From Hyphomicrobiales bacterium (lineage in GTDB: Bacteria > Pseudomonadota > Alphaproteobacteria > Rhizobiales > Xanthobacteraceae), in the NCBI GenBank assembly GCA_017305715.1, contig JAFKKG010000010.1:124001-188000 (forward strand): a DNA stretch of 64,000 bases, in the 5' to 3' direction. The notes beneath the pieces are model-generated. The model did no database searches. It was not told where the DNA came from and worked only from the letters and a program-made list of their open reading frames with translations. Both the position numbers and the translations under genes were made by a program. Below are positions 8,877 through 16,575 of this stretch, piece after piece (position 1 is the stretch's first letter; each line of letters starts with the position of its first letter).

Positions 8877-9125
8877 TCAGCAGCAGCAGGGCCGGCCGCC
8901 ACCTTCCTCGTCCCGCGGCGTATGGTGGCCACGGGCCCATGACAGCAACTGCCCTTGCACAAGGCCGTACAGTGCGGTGAATGAACGCCATGCCAGTTCG
9001 ACCATCGCCCAGCGCAGATCGGTGGTGCCGCTGTGAATCGAAACCAGCTGTTCCAGGGCGAAGGCCCGGCCGTTCACAAGACGCCGGCGGCTTTCCCGGA
9101 AGCCGAATTCGCTGAAAATCGTCAT
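8877..9125 (-). CDS. Small protein with a C-terminal triple-Cys tail (82 aa)
   Basis: No named family is recognised. The body is helical and amphipathic (RLVNGRAFALEQLVSIHSG, WAMVELAWRSFTALYGLVQG) and the last residues are RDEEGGGRPCCC, a Gly-flexible tail ending in three cysteines that could bind metal or be modified. AAGGGAA precedes the ATG at 9125; a TTG two codons upstream is an alternative. It is divergent from the YafY regulator across a double dyad, and the GST-like gene follows on the same strand. It is probably the first gene controlled by that regulator. Confidence 0.72.
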   Translation of the reverse strand: MTIFSEFGFRESRRRLVNGRAFALEQLVSIHSGTTDLRWAMVELAWRSFTALYGLVQGQLLSWARGHHTPRDEEGGGRPCCC

Positions 9126-9170
9126 GGACAAATTCCCTTCAGTTGAGGTGTTGTCCGGGTATACAGACCC

Positions 9171-9206
9171 CCTGCTGCCAACATGCTGTCAGCATGGGTC
9201 AGCAGG
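9171..9206. promoter_or_regulatory. Nested double inverted repeat, likely YafY operator
   Basis: An inner perfect 7-bp dyad CATGCTG-T-CAGCATG (9182-9196) lies within an outer one, CCTGCTG (9171-9177) with CAGCAGG (9200-9206). Both arms share the TGCTG/CAGCA core, giving four half-sites in 36 bp. The site lies between the divergent 82-aa gene (start 9125) and the regulator gene (start 9262), the expected place for an autoregulating operator. Confidence 0.65.
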
Positions 9207-9261
9207 CCTCGTGAAAAGTGGGCCTGCGAAGAGCCGCCAGAGACGAGAAAAGAGACCTGCC

Positions 9262-9960
9262 ATGAGACGCGCCGACCGGCTGTTCCAGATCATTCAGGTG
9301 CTCCGGCGTACCCGTAAGCCGCTGACGGCCGATGCCATCGCGGCCGAGCTCGAGACCTCGAAACGCACCATCTATCGCGACATCGCCACCCTGATCGAAC
9401 AGCGCGTGCCGATCCGCGGCGAGGCCGGCATGGGCTATATCCTCGAGAAGGGGTTTGACCTGCCGCCCCTGATGCTGACGCCCGACGAGATCGAGGCCGC
9501 CGTGCTCGGCGCGCAATGGGTGACGACCCATGCCGATCCCGTGTTGGCGCGCGCTGCGCAGGACCTGATGGCGAAGATCGCCGACACGGTGCCCGAGCGC
9601 CTGCGGCCGTTCGTGCTCGAACCCGCAAGCCGCGCCCGGCCGGTCTGGAACCGGGAACCCGACCGTATCGACATGGTGCGCACGCGCACCCAGATCCACG
9701 AGGGCAAGAAGATCACGCTGAACTATCGCGACGAACATGGCCGCGAGAGCCAGCGCACGATCTGGCCGATCGCGATCGGCTATCACGAGGCGGTCCGGAT
9801 CATGGCGGCGTGGTGCGAGCTGCGGAAGGATTTTCGAAGTTTCCGCACCGACCGCGTCGTCGACGCGGTGTATCACGACGAGAAGTATCCGGAACGGCGC
9901 GACCTGCTGCGCGCGAAATGGCGCAGGAGCCTGGTTTGGGAAGCGCCGAAGGATACTTAG
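9262..9960 (+). CDS. YafY-family (HTH/WYL domain) transcriptional regulator
   Basis: A 232-aa regulator. Residues 1-55 are a DeoR-like winged HTH (MRRADRLFQIIQVLRRTRKP, then LETSKRTIYRDIATL), followed by the linker GYILEKGFDLPPLMLTPDEI, and a WYL domain at about 130-215, where RIMAAWCELRKDFRSFRTDR is the ligand-binding strand with A-W-C in the WYL position. WYL domains commonly sense nucleotides or small ligands. The ATG at 9262 is preferred over an upstream in-frame start at 9124, since the extension crosses the operator. It is divergent from the 82-aa/GST-like pair, its probable targets. Confidence 0.9.
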   Translation: MRRADRLFQIIQVLRRTRKPLTADAIAAELETSKRTIYRDIATLIEQRVPIRGEAGMGYILEKGFDLPPLMLTPDEIEAAVLGAQWVTTHADPVLARAAQDLMAKIADTVPERLRPFVLEPASRARPVWNREPDRIDMVRTRTQIHEGKKITLNYRDEHGRESQRTIWPIAIGYHEAVRIMAAWCELRKDFRSFRTDRVVDAVYHDEKYPERRDLLRAKWRRSLVWEAPKDT

Positions 9961-9997
9961 AGTGGCCGGGCGCATCGTTCCGCGCTAAACGGCAGCG

Positions 9998-10318
9998 ATG
10001 GATAAAGCCGGATCAACCCTTGCCAGCGAAAGCCCCTGCCAGGCCTGCGGCGCCTGCTGCAGCTATTCGCCAAATTGGCCGCGCTTCACCACCGAGGATG
10101 ACGCCGACCTCGACCAGATTCCGGAAAAGTTCGTCAACGACCGGCTGTCGGGCATGCGCTGCGACGGCGACCGCTGTTCGGCGCTGTCGGGCAAGGTGGG
10201 AGAGGCGACGGCGTGCACAATCTATGCGGTGCGGCCCGAAGTATGCAGGACCTGCATGCCCGGCGATCCCGAATGCGCGATGGCGCGCAAGCGGCACGGG
10301 CTGGCGGTGTTGGCGTAG
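9998..10318 (+). CDS. YkgJ-type Cys-cluster (Zn/Fe-binding) protein
   Basis: A 106-aa protein of the YkgJ/CxxCxxCC family. The signature CQACGACCSYSP lies at about residues 14-25, with further cysteines in RCSAL, ACTIYAVRPEVCRTCMPGDPEC. These eight or more Cys residues form the metal-binding core of the family (Zn or an Fe-S cluster). The biochemical role is not established; members are small cytoplasmic proteins. It lies 37 bp downstream of yafY on the same strand and may be co-transcribed. The following 150 bp are repeat sequence. Confidence 0.87.
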   Translation: MDKAGSTLASESPCQACGACCSYSPNWPRFTTEDDADLDQIPEKFVNDRLSGMRCDGDRCSALSGKVGEATACTIYAVRPEVCRTCMPGDPECAMARKRHGLAVLA

Positions 10319-10329
10319 CACGAATCGCG

Positions 10330-10452
10330 GTCGTCCCGGCATAGGCCGGGACCCGTACGCCACACCGGAGATTGTTGGAAAGGAAGATAACGACCAGCGA
10401 GCAAAACAATCTTTGCTGGTGGTTATGGGTCCCGGCGTTCGCCGGGACGACG
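10330..10452. repeat. Dispersed palindromic repeat (family C)
   Basis: The left arm GTCGTCCCGGC...GCCGGGACC and right arm TGGGTCCCGGCGTTCGCCGG-GACGAC bracket about 65 bp of unique sequence. Copies or single arms occur at 61811-61930, 35310-35337 and 19233-19260. It lies between the convergent YkgJ gene and the 131-aa gene, where it may act as a bidirectional transcript end. Confidence 0.82.
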
Positions 10453-10469
10453 ATAGGAGACTTACGCCG

Positions 10470-10865
10470 TCACACCGCTTCGACGAGGTCCTCATCGTCG
10501 ATATCTTCGATCGGCGCGAAGGTGGAGAGCGGCTTGGTCGAGAGCGTGATCGGCTTGCGGTTGCCGTAGGACGATGACGGCGTCGCGCGCGCGGCCGGTT
10601 CACGGGACAACGCGTAGAGGGTGGAGCCGACACGGCCGCCGAGCGAGATCAGTTCGCGCTCGGTACAGCTCGCCGCAATCGCGAGCGCCAGCGAGTGCAA
10701 ATGGCTGCGGCGATAGCAGAACAGCGCCAGCATGGCGCGCGTCTCCGAGGAGACATTCTCCACCAGAAGCGGCAGGCCATTGGCGTTGGCGCGGTACATT
10801 TCGCCGAGCAACTCTTCCCGGACCGGGCAGAAGTCGTTCTCGAAGGCGTCGCGGCTTGAAAACAT
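10470..10865 (-). CDS. Conserved hypothetical protein (131 aa)
   Basis: No named domain. The helical body (PVREELLGEMYRANANGLPL, SSETRAMLALFCYRRSHLHS, AIAASCTERELISLGGRVG) is followed by a low-complexity tail ending IEDIDDEDLVEAV, acidic and probably disordered. Start chosen at 10865 (MFSSRDAFENDF). The sequence resembles hypothetical proteins seen only in Bradyrhizobium relatives, some encoded singly near repeats as here. No signal peptide or membrane segment is visible, so it is probably cytoplasmic. Function unknown. Confidence 0.75.
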   Translation of the reverse strand: MFSSRDAFENDFCPVREELLGEMYRANANGLPLLVENVSSETRAMLALFCYRRSHLHSLALAIAASCTERELISLGGRVGSTLYALSREPAARATPSSSYGNRKPITLSTKPLSTFAPIEDIDDEDLVEAV

Positions 10866-11133
10866 TGCGGTTCTCCCTATGCGGAAGATGCAGTGCAATT
10901 CGCTAATGAAAGGTTAACCACTCGCTCCAGTAGTATTCCGGGGCTCTTGCCAGTTGCGTCCGAATCGGAACCGCCGGATCAGCCGCGGATGATTCGCTTC
11001 GCGATCGAATGACCAGGCCGCCACGGCCGCCCAACGGTCACGGCAAGGCTATTCCCGCCGGAGGTCGGTGCCTATCCGGATCATCCCGGGTCTGGACTGG
11101 TCTTGGGCTGGTCTTGGCTGGCCTTGGGCCTGA

Positions 11134-11526
11134 TCAGTTCGCCGCCATGAAAATCGACAGGCCGAAACCGGTGAGGTGGTGCAGCGCCTGATCGACGCCG
11201 ATCAGCGTCCAGAACCAGGGATGCTCGTTCTCCAGCGTCACCCCGAACGACGATGCACAAATCCCCTTGGCGCGATCGATCGTGATGTGAATGGCAAAGT
11301 CGATAAAGGCGACGAACCAGAAACGCGGCGCGACCGCGATGATCAGCAACAACGAGGTCACCAGATGCACCGAGCAATGCGCCAATAGCGGCATCGCCCA
11401 GCCGGTCTTCTGGTCCTTGCCGATCGCCATCCAGGAATTCTGCAGCATGAAGTCGGCAATGATGTGCTTCACCGTGAGAAGCAACATCCATCCCATCAAC
11501 GCAGCGACCGGAACCGATGACGACAT
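11134..11526 (-). CDS. DUF3307-family membrane protein
   Basis: A 130-aa integral membrane protein with about four hydrophobic segments. The family signature is visible: KHIIADFMLQ (H21, D25, Q29) in the first helix, MPLLAHCSVHL (H50, H54) in the second and DFAIHITIDRAKG (D76, H80, D84) in the third, a set of His/Asp in the membrane that suggests metal binding. DUF3307 proteins have no established function. The ATG at 11526 gives the usual family start; an upstream TTG at 11577 is possible. Its upstream region is shared with the plus-strand TAXI gene. Confidence 0.85.
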   Translation of the reverse strand: MSSSVPVAALMGWMLLLTVKHIIADFMLQNSWMAIGKDQKTGWAMPLLAHCSVHLVTSLLLIIAVAPRFWFVAFIDFAIHITIDRAKGICASSFGVTLENEHPWFWTLIGVDQALHHLTGFGLSIFMAAN

Positions 11527-11905
11527 GGAAGGAAACAACAAAGCTGACGCCCTTTGCTGGGACTGATGAGGTGGCAATCAAAACCGGAAGTCTAGGCCGT
11601 CAGCGCAATTTTCTTCTCGAACCCGGACGTGAACATTGCCGCTATTTATGGCACCTCCCGAACAGGAATGCACCTGTGGGTCGTCTGAAAAAGATGTGGT
11701 GTGGCCGAACGGCGATACTGCGGCAACGGCGCGCGGCATTTGAACGGGTAAGGTTACCCGCCCGGGGCGATTTGCAAACCGGCCGGAGCAGGATATCATT
11801 GCCGGACAGAGAAAATTATCGTTCCTTTCTAGGTATTTACGAATTCATCGGGACAGTCCGCGGCGCCGATTTGGCAGCCGAAAGTCCCTCCATTGGGTAT
11901 CCGCC
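11527..11905. other. Intergenic region between DUF3307 and TAXI genes
   Basis: 379 bp between divergent genes. I see no gene, RNA or clear repeat. It includes the palindromic segments GGTAAGGTTACC (11750-11761) and a local AT-rich stretch (11808-11845) that may hold promoters for both sides. GGGTAAGGTTACCCGCCCGG could form a small hairpin. Confidence 0.4.
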
Positions 11906-13303
11906 ATGCGTGCCGACGCCCCAACGCCAAAATCCGGTATGCCAGGGCGCCCCCGTCTGCAACTCGTCAGGAGCAACCGCTCACAGATCGCGCTGTTCTC
12001 CATACTGACCCTGATCCTGACCGCCATAACGGTCTGGGGCGGCCGGACCTTGCTGAGAAACTCCGAAACGCTGGTGTTCGCCGTCGGCGCTACCAATGGC
12101 CCCGAGGCGCGCTTCGCCGCCCGGCTCGCGACCGTCCTGAAGAACAATTCCTCGCGGCTGCGGCTGAAGATCGTTCCCAACGGCGACAGCACCAGGGCGC
12201 TCGCCCAGTTCGACCGCAAGGATGCCAATTTGGCGATCCTGCGCACCGATGCGAAAATCCCGCCCCGCGCGCGCGCGGTTGCGATCCTGGAACATGACGT
12301 GCTGCTGCTGATCAGCCTCGCCGGCAAGAAGATCAAGACCGTCGCCGAACTGAAGAAGAAAAAGAAGATCGCTGTCCTCGCCGAGAACGAAAGCAGCGTC
12401 ACGCTGATCCGCACGATCCTGGATCTGCCGGACGCGGCGACGCGAATCCAGATGGCGCCACCGGGTGCGACGCTCGACAAATTATTCGCATCGGGCTTCG
12501 GCGCGGTGATCGCGGTTGTCCATGCCTCGCGGACCGTGAAGGACAAGAACTTCGAGCAGATCGCGCGGCGCGGCACCTTCGCCCTCAACGCCATCGATGC
12601 GGCAAAGGCCATTACCCGGAAATATCCCGCCCTTTCGGAAGAGACGATCGCCTCCGGTACGCTGTCGGCCTCACCGGCCCTTCCGGAAGAAGATGTCGAG
12701 ACGATCGGTCTGCAATGGCTGCTGGTTGCGCAGTCAGGCCTGTCGACGGCGACCGTGAGCGATCTGGCGCGCATCATCTATGAAAACAAGGCGGACCTGG
12801 CGCTCGATGGCGGCTTCGCTTCCAAGATCGAGCCGGCCGCGACCGAGAAGGATGCCTTCATCGTCGCGCATGCGGGGGCCGCCGAATATCTCAACGATGA
12901 ATCCAAATCGTTCATCGAACGCTACAGCGACCTGATGTACGTCGCTGTCGCTGCGCTCGGCATCATCGGATCGCTGTTCGCCGCCTTCTACACCAAGGTC
13001 ACACGGATCGCGCCGGAGAAAGCCAGCGAGTTGGCGGCCGCCGTTCTCGATATCGGCGAGCGGATGGGGGATGCCAGATCCATCGACCGACTCGACGCGC
13101 TGCAGGACGAACTCGAGAACATCCTTCGGCGCGTCGTGATCGGGCTGCGCGACGGCACCATTTCCAGCGACGGACTGGACACGTTCAAGCTCGGCTATGA
13201 ATTCGTGCGCGACGAGATCGGCATGCGCCGCGACCATTTGAAACGGAACCCGCCCGCCCAGGACGACAGAGTGGTGGCCGTGAAGACCGCGCAAAGCGCG
13301 TGA
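11906..13303 (+). CDS. Membrane-tethered TAXI-family solute-binding protein
   Basis: A 465-aa protein with an N-terminal anchor (about 27-46, IALFSILTLILTAITVWGG), a periplasmic TAXI-type binding domain (about 55-340; VFAVGATNGPEARFAARLA, GDSTRALAQFDRKDANLAIL, AAEYLNDESKSFIERYSD), a second membrane helix at 344-364 and a cytoplasmic tail of about 100 residues (LQDELENILRRVVIGLRDG). TAXI proteins normally deliver ligand to TRAP permeases, but none is encoded nearby. Two membrane anchors plus a cytoplasmic domain point to ligand sensing rather than transport. The next gene is a cyclic-nucleotide-gated K+ channel 52 bp downstream. Confidence 0.87.
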   Translation: MRADAPTPKSGMPGRPRLQLVRSNRSQIALFSILTLILTAITVWGGRTLLRNSETLVFAVGATNGPEARFAARLATVLKNNSSRLRLKIVPNGDSTRALAQFDRKDANLAILRTDAKIPPRARAVAILEHDVLLLISLAGKKIKTVAELKKKKKIAVLAENESSVTLIRTILDLPDAATRIQMAPPGATLDKLFASGFGAVIAVVHASRTVKDKNFEQIARRGTFALNAIDAAKAITRKYPALSEETIASGTLSASPALPEEDVETIGLQWLLVAQSGLSTATVSDLARIIYENKADLALDGGFASKIEPAATEKDAFIVAHAGAAEYLNDESKSFIERYSDLMYVAVAALGIIGSLFAAFYTKVTRIAPEKASELAAAVLDIGERMGDARSIDRLDALQDELENILRRVVIGLRDGTISSDGLDTFKLGYEFVRDEIGMRRDHLKRNPPAQDDRVVAVKTAQSA

Positions 13304-13355
13304 CCTGTGCGCCACCATTCGGCCGCAGCGCAATATCGCCGATTCCGGATAAAAT

Positions 13356-14585
13356 TTGACCTCAACCGGCGCGCCCTTCGATCCCGTTGGGCGGTCGTTG
13401 ACGGCCTCCCCGGCGGCGGGCACTTTGCGGGGATTGCTCAGGCTTTTTGCACCGGTCATGGATCGCTTTCCGACATCCCAGCGGCAAATTCTCCAGGCGA
13501 TGGCGCATTTCGTTGCCGCCACGGCCGGCCGCAACATGACCAAGGCGGCCTATGCCGCCGTGACGATCGGCATCGCCGCAATGCTGCTGCTCACGGTCGC
13601 TCCGGCCTATGAGGTGGTGCCTCGCTGGATCAACGCCGCGCTATGGGCCTGCTGGGCCTATTTCCTGTTCGAATGGGGGGTGCGGCTGCGCCATGCCATG
13701 CGGCTGCAGCGCCTCCGGGCCTACGCTGTTTCCGGCAGCGGGCTGGTGGACGCCGCCGGTGCCATAGCGATGCCGCTCGCCATCATCTGCGGCGTCGAGC
13801 CCAAGACGGCGTGGCTGCTCAGCGTCTTGTGGGTGCTCAAAGTCGTCCCGGGGATCCCGGGGCTGCGGCAGTTGCGCCGGGTGCTGGTGCAGGAATCAGG
13901 CCCGCTGTCGAGCGTGCTGGTGATTTTCCTGATGGTGCTGTTTCTGGCATCGGTCGCGGTCCACTTCCTGGAGCGCGACGTGCAGCCGGCCACGTTCGGC
14001 AGCGTGCCCGCAACCATGTGGTGGGCGGTGGTGACGCTGACCACCGTGGGCTATGGCGACGTGGTGCCCGTCACGCCGCTCGGCCGCATCGTCGCCGCCA
14101 TGGTGATGATTTCGGGCCTTGGCGTGTTCGGGCTCTGGACCGGCATTCTCGCCACCGGATTTGCGGCCCAGACGCGCCGCGACAATTTCTTGAAGACATG
14201 GGATTCCGTCAGCAAGGTGCCGTTTTTCGCCGCGCTCGGCCCCGCCGCCATCGCCGACGTCACCCATATGCTCCGCACGATGGATCTGCCGCCGCGCACC
14301 ATGATCATCCGCAAGGGCCAGACCGGCGACTGCATGTATTTCATTGCCGCGGGCGAGGTCGAAGTCGATCTGCCCGGCAAGAAAGTGCAGCTTAGCGAGG
14401 GCGCGTTCTTCGGCGAGATGGCGCTGCTCGGCAATAATCTGCGCTCCGCCGACATCGTCACCACGCGGCTGTCCAAGCTGCTGGTGCTCGATCTCGTCGA
14501 TTTTCGCCTCTTGATGGCGCGGCATCCCGATCTCGCCAAGACCATCGACGTCGAGGCCAAGCGCCGTGCACTGGAAAATAAATAA
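13356..14585 (+). CDS. Cyclic-nucleotide-gated potassium channel (MlotiK1-like)
   Basis: A six-TM voltage-gated-channel-fold protein with a C-terminal cNMP-binding domain. The pore helix and filter MWWAVVTLTTVGYGDVVP hold the K+-selective TVGYGD (230-235 from the TTG start), followed by S6 (MVMISGLGVFGLWTGILATG). The cNBD (about 285-395) has the phosphate-binding cassette EGAFFGEMALLGNNLRSADI with its FGE-(X)n-R motif. The sequence is close to Mesorhizobium MlotiK1, opened by cAMP. The start is uncertain: TTG 13356 is given, ATG 13458 is the alternative. Co-directional with the TAXI sensor gene. Confidence 0.93.
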   Translation: MTSTGAPFDPVGRSLTASPAAGTLRGLLRLFAPVMDRFPTSQRQILQAMAHFVAATAGRNMTKAAYAAVTIGIAAMLLLTVAPAYEVVPRWINAALWACWAYFLFEWGVRLRHAMRLQRLRAYAVSGSGLVDAAGAIAMPLAIICGVEPKTAWLLSVLWVLKVVPGIPGLRQLRRVLVQESGPLSSVLVIFLMVLFLASVAVHFLERDVQPATFGSVPATMWWAVVTLTTVGYGDVVPVTPLGRIVAAMVMISGLGVFGLWTGILATGFAAQTRRDNFLKTWDSVSKVPFFAALGPAAIADVTHMLRTMDLPPRTMIIRKGQTGDCMYFIAAGEVEVDLPGKKVQLSEGAFFGEMALLGNNLRSADIVTTRLSKLLVLDLVDFRLLMARHPDLAKTIDVEAKRRALENK

Positions 14586-14599
14586 AAATGGAGAACGAC

Positions 14600-15385
14600 A
14601 TGTCCGATAGAGCCGAAGCGGCGAGCTCGCCCGTCCTCGAAATCAGCGGCGCGCGGGCCACCATCCGCCTCAACCGGCCGAAACATCTGAACCGGCTGCA
14701 GAACGAAGACCTCGGCGAAATGCTCGGTTTGTTCGACCGCATCGAGGCCGATCCCACGATCCGCGTGCTGGTGCTGACCGGCACCGGCCGCGCCTTCTCC
14801 GCGGGCTACGATCTCAACTCGGTCGCCGACCGCGCCACCAGCGCCCGGGAAGAGCAGAGCGCGGGCTCGGCGTTCGAAGTGGTCGTCAACCGGCTGGAAG
14901 ATCTCGGCGTGCCGACGATCTGCCGGCTCAACGGCGGCGTCTATGGCGGATCGACCGATCTGGCACTGGCCTGCGACTTCTGCATCGGCGTCGATACGGC
15001 GGAGATGTTCATGCCGGCAGCACGGCTGGGCTTGCATTATTACAAGAGCGGCATCGAGCGCTACGTGACGCGGCTCGGCGTCGACAATGCGAAGAAGCTG
15101 TTTCTGACGGCGCAGAAGATCTCCGCTCCCGAAATGCTGCGGATCGGCTATCTCACCGCGATGGTGCCGGTGGAAACCCTCGATGAGGAAGTCGACAAGC
15201 TGGCAAGCATCCTTGCCGGCAACGCGCCCGCCGCCATGCGCGGCATGAAGCGCGCGATCAACGAATTCGCGCGCGGCAAGCTCGATGAGGAAGCCGCCAA
15301 CCAGCGCCATCGCGAAAGCATGCGCAGCGACGAGATCAAGGAAGGCATCAGGGCGTTCGCGGAAAAACGGGCGCCGAGGTTCTAG
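14600..15385 (+). CDS. Enoyl-CoA hydratase/isomerase-family protein with altered catalytic residues
   Basis: A 261-aa crotonase-fold protein. The acyl-CoA site is intact: AFSAGYDL (65-72) and GGVYGGSTDLALACDF (112-127) form the oxyanion hole. The two catalytic Glu of true hydratases are replaced, by D120 in STDLAL and by Ala in FMPAARLGL (about 140-141). Hydration is therefore doubtful; isomerase, hydrolase or lyase activity is more likely. The ATG at 14600 has GGAGA at -7; an ATG at 14588 gives four extra residues. It starts 14 bp after the channel gene but looks functionally unrelated. Confidence 0.87.
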   Translation: MSDRAEAASSPVLEISGARATIRLNRPKHLNRLQNEDLGEMLGLFDRIEADPTIRVLVLTGTGRAFSAGYDLNSVADRATSAREEQSAGSAFEVVVNRLEDLGVPTICRLNGGVYGGSTDLALACDFCIGVDTAEMFMPAARLGLHYYKSGIERYVTRLGVDNAKKLFLTAQKISAPEMLRIGYLTAMVPVETLDEEVDKLASILAGNAPAAMRGMKRAINEFARGKLDEEAANQRHRESMRSDEIKEGIRAFAEKRAPRF

Positions 15386-15422
15386 TTTCTTCCCTTCTCG
15401 CCTTATGAGAGAAGGAAGAAAC
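15385..15422. repeat. Inverted repeat after the hydratase-family gene
   Basis: GTTTCTTCC (15385-15393) pairs with GGAAGAAAC (15414-15422), with further CTTCTC/GAGAG pairing inside: a stem of about 14 bp around the loop GCCTTAT. It begins inside the stop codon. There is no T-tract, so it is a candidate RNA-stability or factor-dependent end. Confidence 0.55.
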
Positions 15423-15548
15423 GATCCCCGCGACGAAACATTCCTGAAACACGATTCTCCAAAACCGCCATGAACGGATGTCGATCTCGGGCCGACAGAG
15501 GGGCAGGGACGAAACAACGGCCTCATGGCCATCACATTGGAGACTACA

Positions 15549-15782
15549 ATGCTTCGCAAGGTTGCCCTCGGACTGATCGCTGCTACCGCTCTCACCTTCG
15601 CCGCTGCCGCGCCGGCTGCTGCCGGCCCGTTCCATCACCACCACGGCTATTGGGGCCATGGTCTTGGCTTCGGCGGCATCTATCTCAACACCGGCTATGC
15701 CTATGACAGCTGCCTGCAACAGCGGTGGATCGAGACCCGCCGCGGCCTGCGCCTGCGCACCGTCAATGTCTGCGCCTACTGA
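15549..15782 (+). CDS. Small exported protein, His/Gly-rich (77 aa)
   Basis: Residues 1-26 are a Sec signal peptide (MLRKVALGLIAATALTFAAA, cleavage near APAAAG). The mature protein is about 51 aa, begins with a GPFHHHHGYWGHGLGFGG His/Gly-rich stretch that could bind metal, and has two Cys (DSCLQQRW and VNVCAY) that can form one disulfide. Such sCys/His small exported proteins are common in Bradyrhizobium and unassigned. The ATG at 15549 is preferred because GGAGAC lies upstream. A bidirectional terminator follows. Confidence 0.75.
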   Translation: MLRKVALGLIAATALTFAAAAPAAAGPFHHHHGYWGHGLGFGGIYLNTGYAYDSCLQQRWIETRRGLRLRTVNVCAY

Positions 15783-15799
15783 TCTGGCCTGAACAGCGG

Positions 15800-15833
15800 A
15801 AAGCCCCGGCCGCCATTGGCGATCGGGGCTTTT
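15800..15833. terminator. Bidirectional intrinsic terminator
   Basis: AAAGCCCCG (15800-15808) pairs with CGGGGCTTT (15824-15832) around a 15-nt loop that itself contains GCC/GGC pairing. Runs of T follow on the plus strand and of T on the minus strand as well. It separates the plus-strand small exported protein from the convergent nitroreductase. Confidence 0.75.
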
Positions 15834-15855
15834 CCTGCGCGCTCGACTGGGCGAT

Positions 15856-16575
15856 CTATTTATCGCAGAACGTCACGGTATCAGCCACCGCTGCGCGCGA
15901 GGTCCGGTAGCTGTTGACCTTGTGCGCATTGTCGGCAAAGCCGAACGAAATGCCGCAGACCACGCGGCGGTCGTCGGCGAGACCAAAGTGCCGGCGGATC
16001 AATCCCGAGTGCCGCGCGAGCGCGGCTTGCGGGATGGTGCCGAGACCGAGCGCCTGCGCCGCCAGCATGAAATTGCTGACATAGGCGCCGCAATCGATCG
16101 CGCCGTAAATTCCGAGCGGCTCATCGGTGTGAATCACGGCGACATGCGGCGCGCCGAAGAAATTGTAGTTCTCCAGCGCTTGCCTGGCATAGGCCATCTT
16201 GTCGCCGCGTGCGATACCGAGCGTGTTATAGAGCTGGAAACCGCTCTCGCGGCGGCGTTCGAGATAGACGCCGAGATATTCGCGCGGCGGCGCGAAATCA
16301 TGGTCGTCCTTGCCGCCCGAGGACGCCTCGGCATAGATCGCCTTGCGAAACCGCTCCTTGGCCTCGCCGCTCGCGATCAGCACCTGCCAGGGCTGGCTGT
16401 TGCACCAGGAGGCGGTGCGCTGCGCCACGGTGAGGACGTGCTCGATGGTCTCGCGCGGCACCGGCTGGGGCAGAAACGCGCGTACCGAATAGCGCTCGTT
16501 CAACAATTCCTCGAGCACGCCGATACGATCTTCGGTCGGGTAGCGCGTCTTCGGCGTCTTTGCATCCATGGTCAT
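15856..16575 (-). CDS. Nitroreductase-family flavoprotein
   Basis: A 239-aa FMN-dependent oxidoreductase of the nitroreductase fold. Motifs: LNERYSVRAFLPQPVPRETI (the R-S-x-R FMN contact, about 27-46), AQRTASWCNSQPWQVLIASG (51-70), and CGAYVSNFMLAAQALGLGT with the Gly-rich FMN loop. It reduces nitro groups, quinones or conjugated enones with NAD(P)H. Its ATG overlaps the stop of the upstream acyl-CoA dehydrogenase (ATGA, 16575-16572), so it belongs to that operon. A role in reducing a pathway intermediate is inferred from that coupling only; the terminator at 15800-15833 ends the unit. Confidence 0.88.
   Translation of the reverse strand: MTMDAKTPKTRYPTEDRIGVLEELLNERYSVRAFLPQPVPRETIEHVLTVAQRTASWCNSQPWQVLIASGEAKERFRKAIYAEASSGGKDDHDFAPPREYLGVYLERRRESGFQLYNTLGIARGDKMAYARQALENYNFFGAPHVAVIHTDEPLGIYGAIDCGAYVSNFMLAAQALGLGTIPQAALARHSGLIRRHFGLADDRRVVCGISFGFADNAHKVNSYRTSRAAVADTVTFCDK

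Noticed and set aside
11578-11905. Search for a small RNA or tRNA in the 330-bp gap before the TAXI gene
   Set aside because: No cloverleaf, terminator with T-run or conserved RNA motif is visible.
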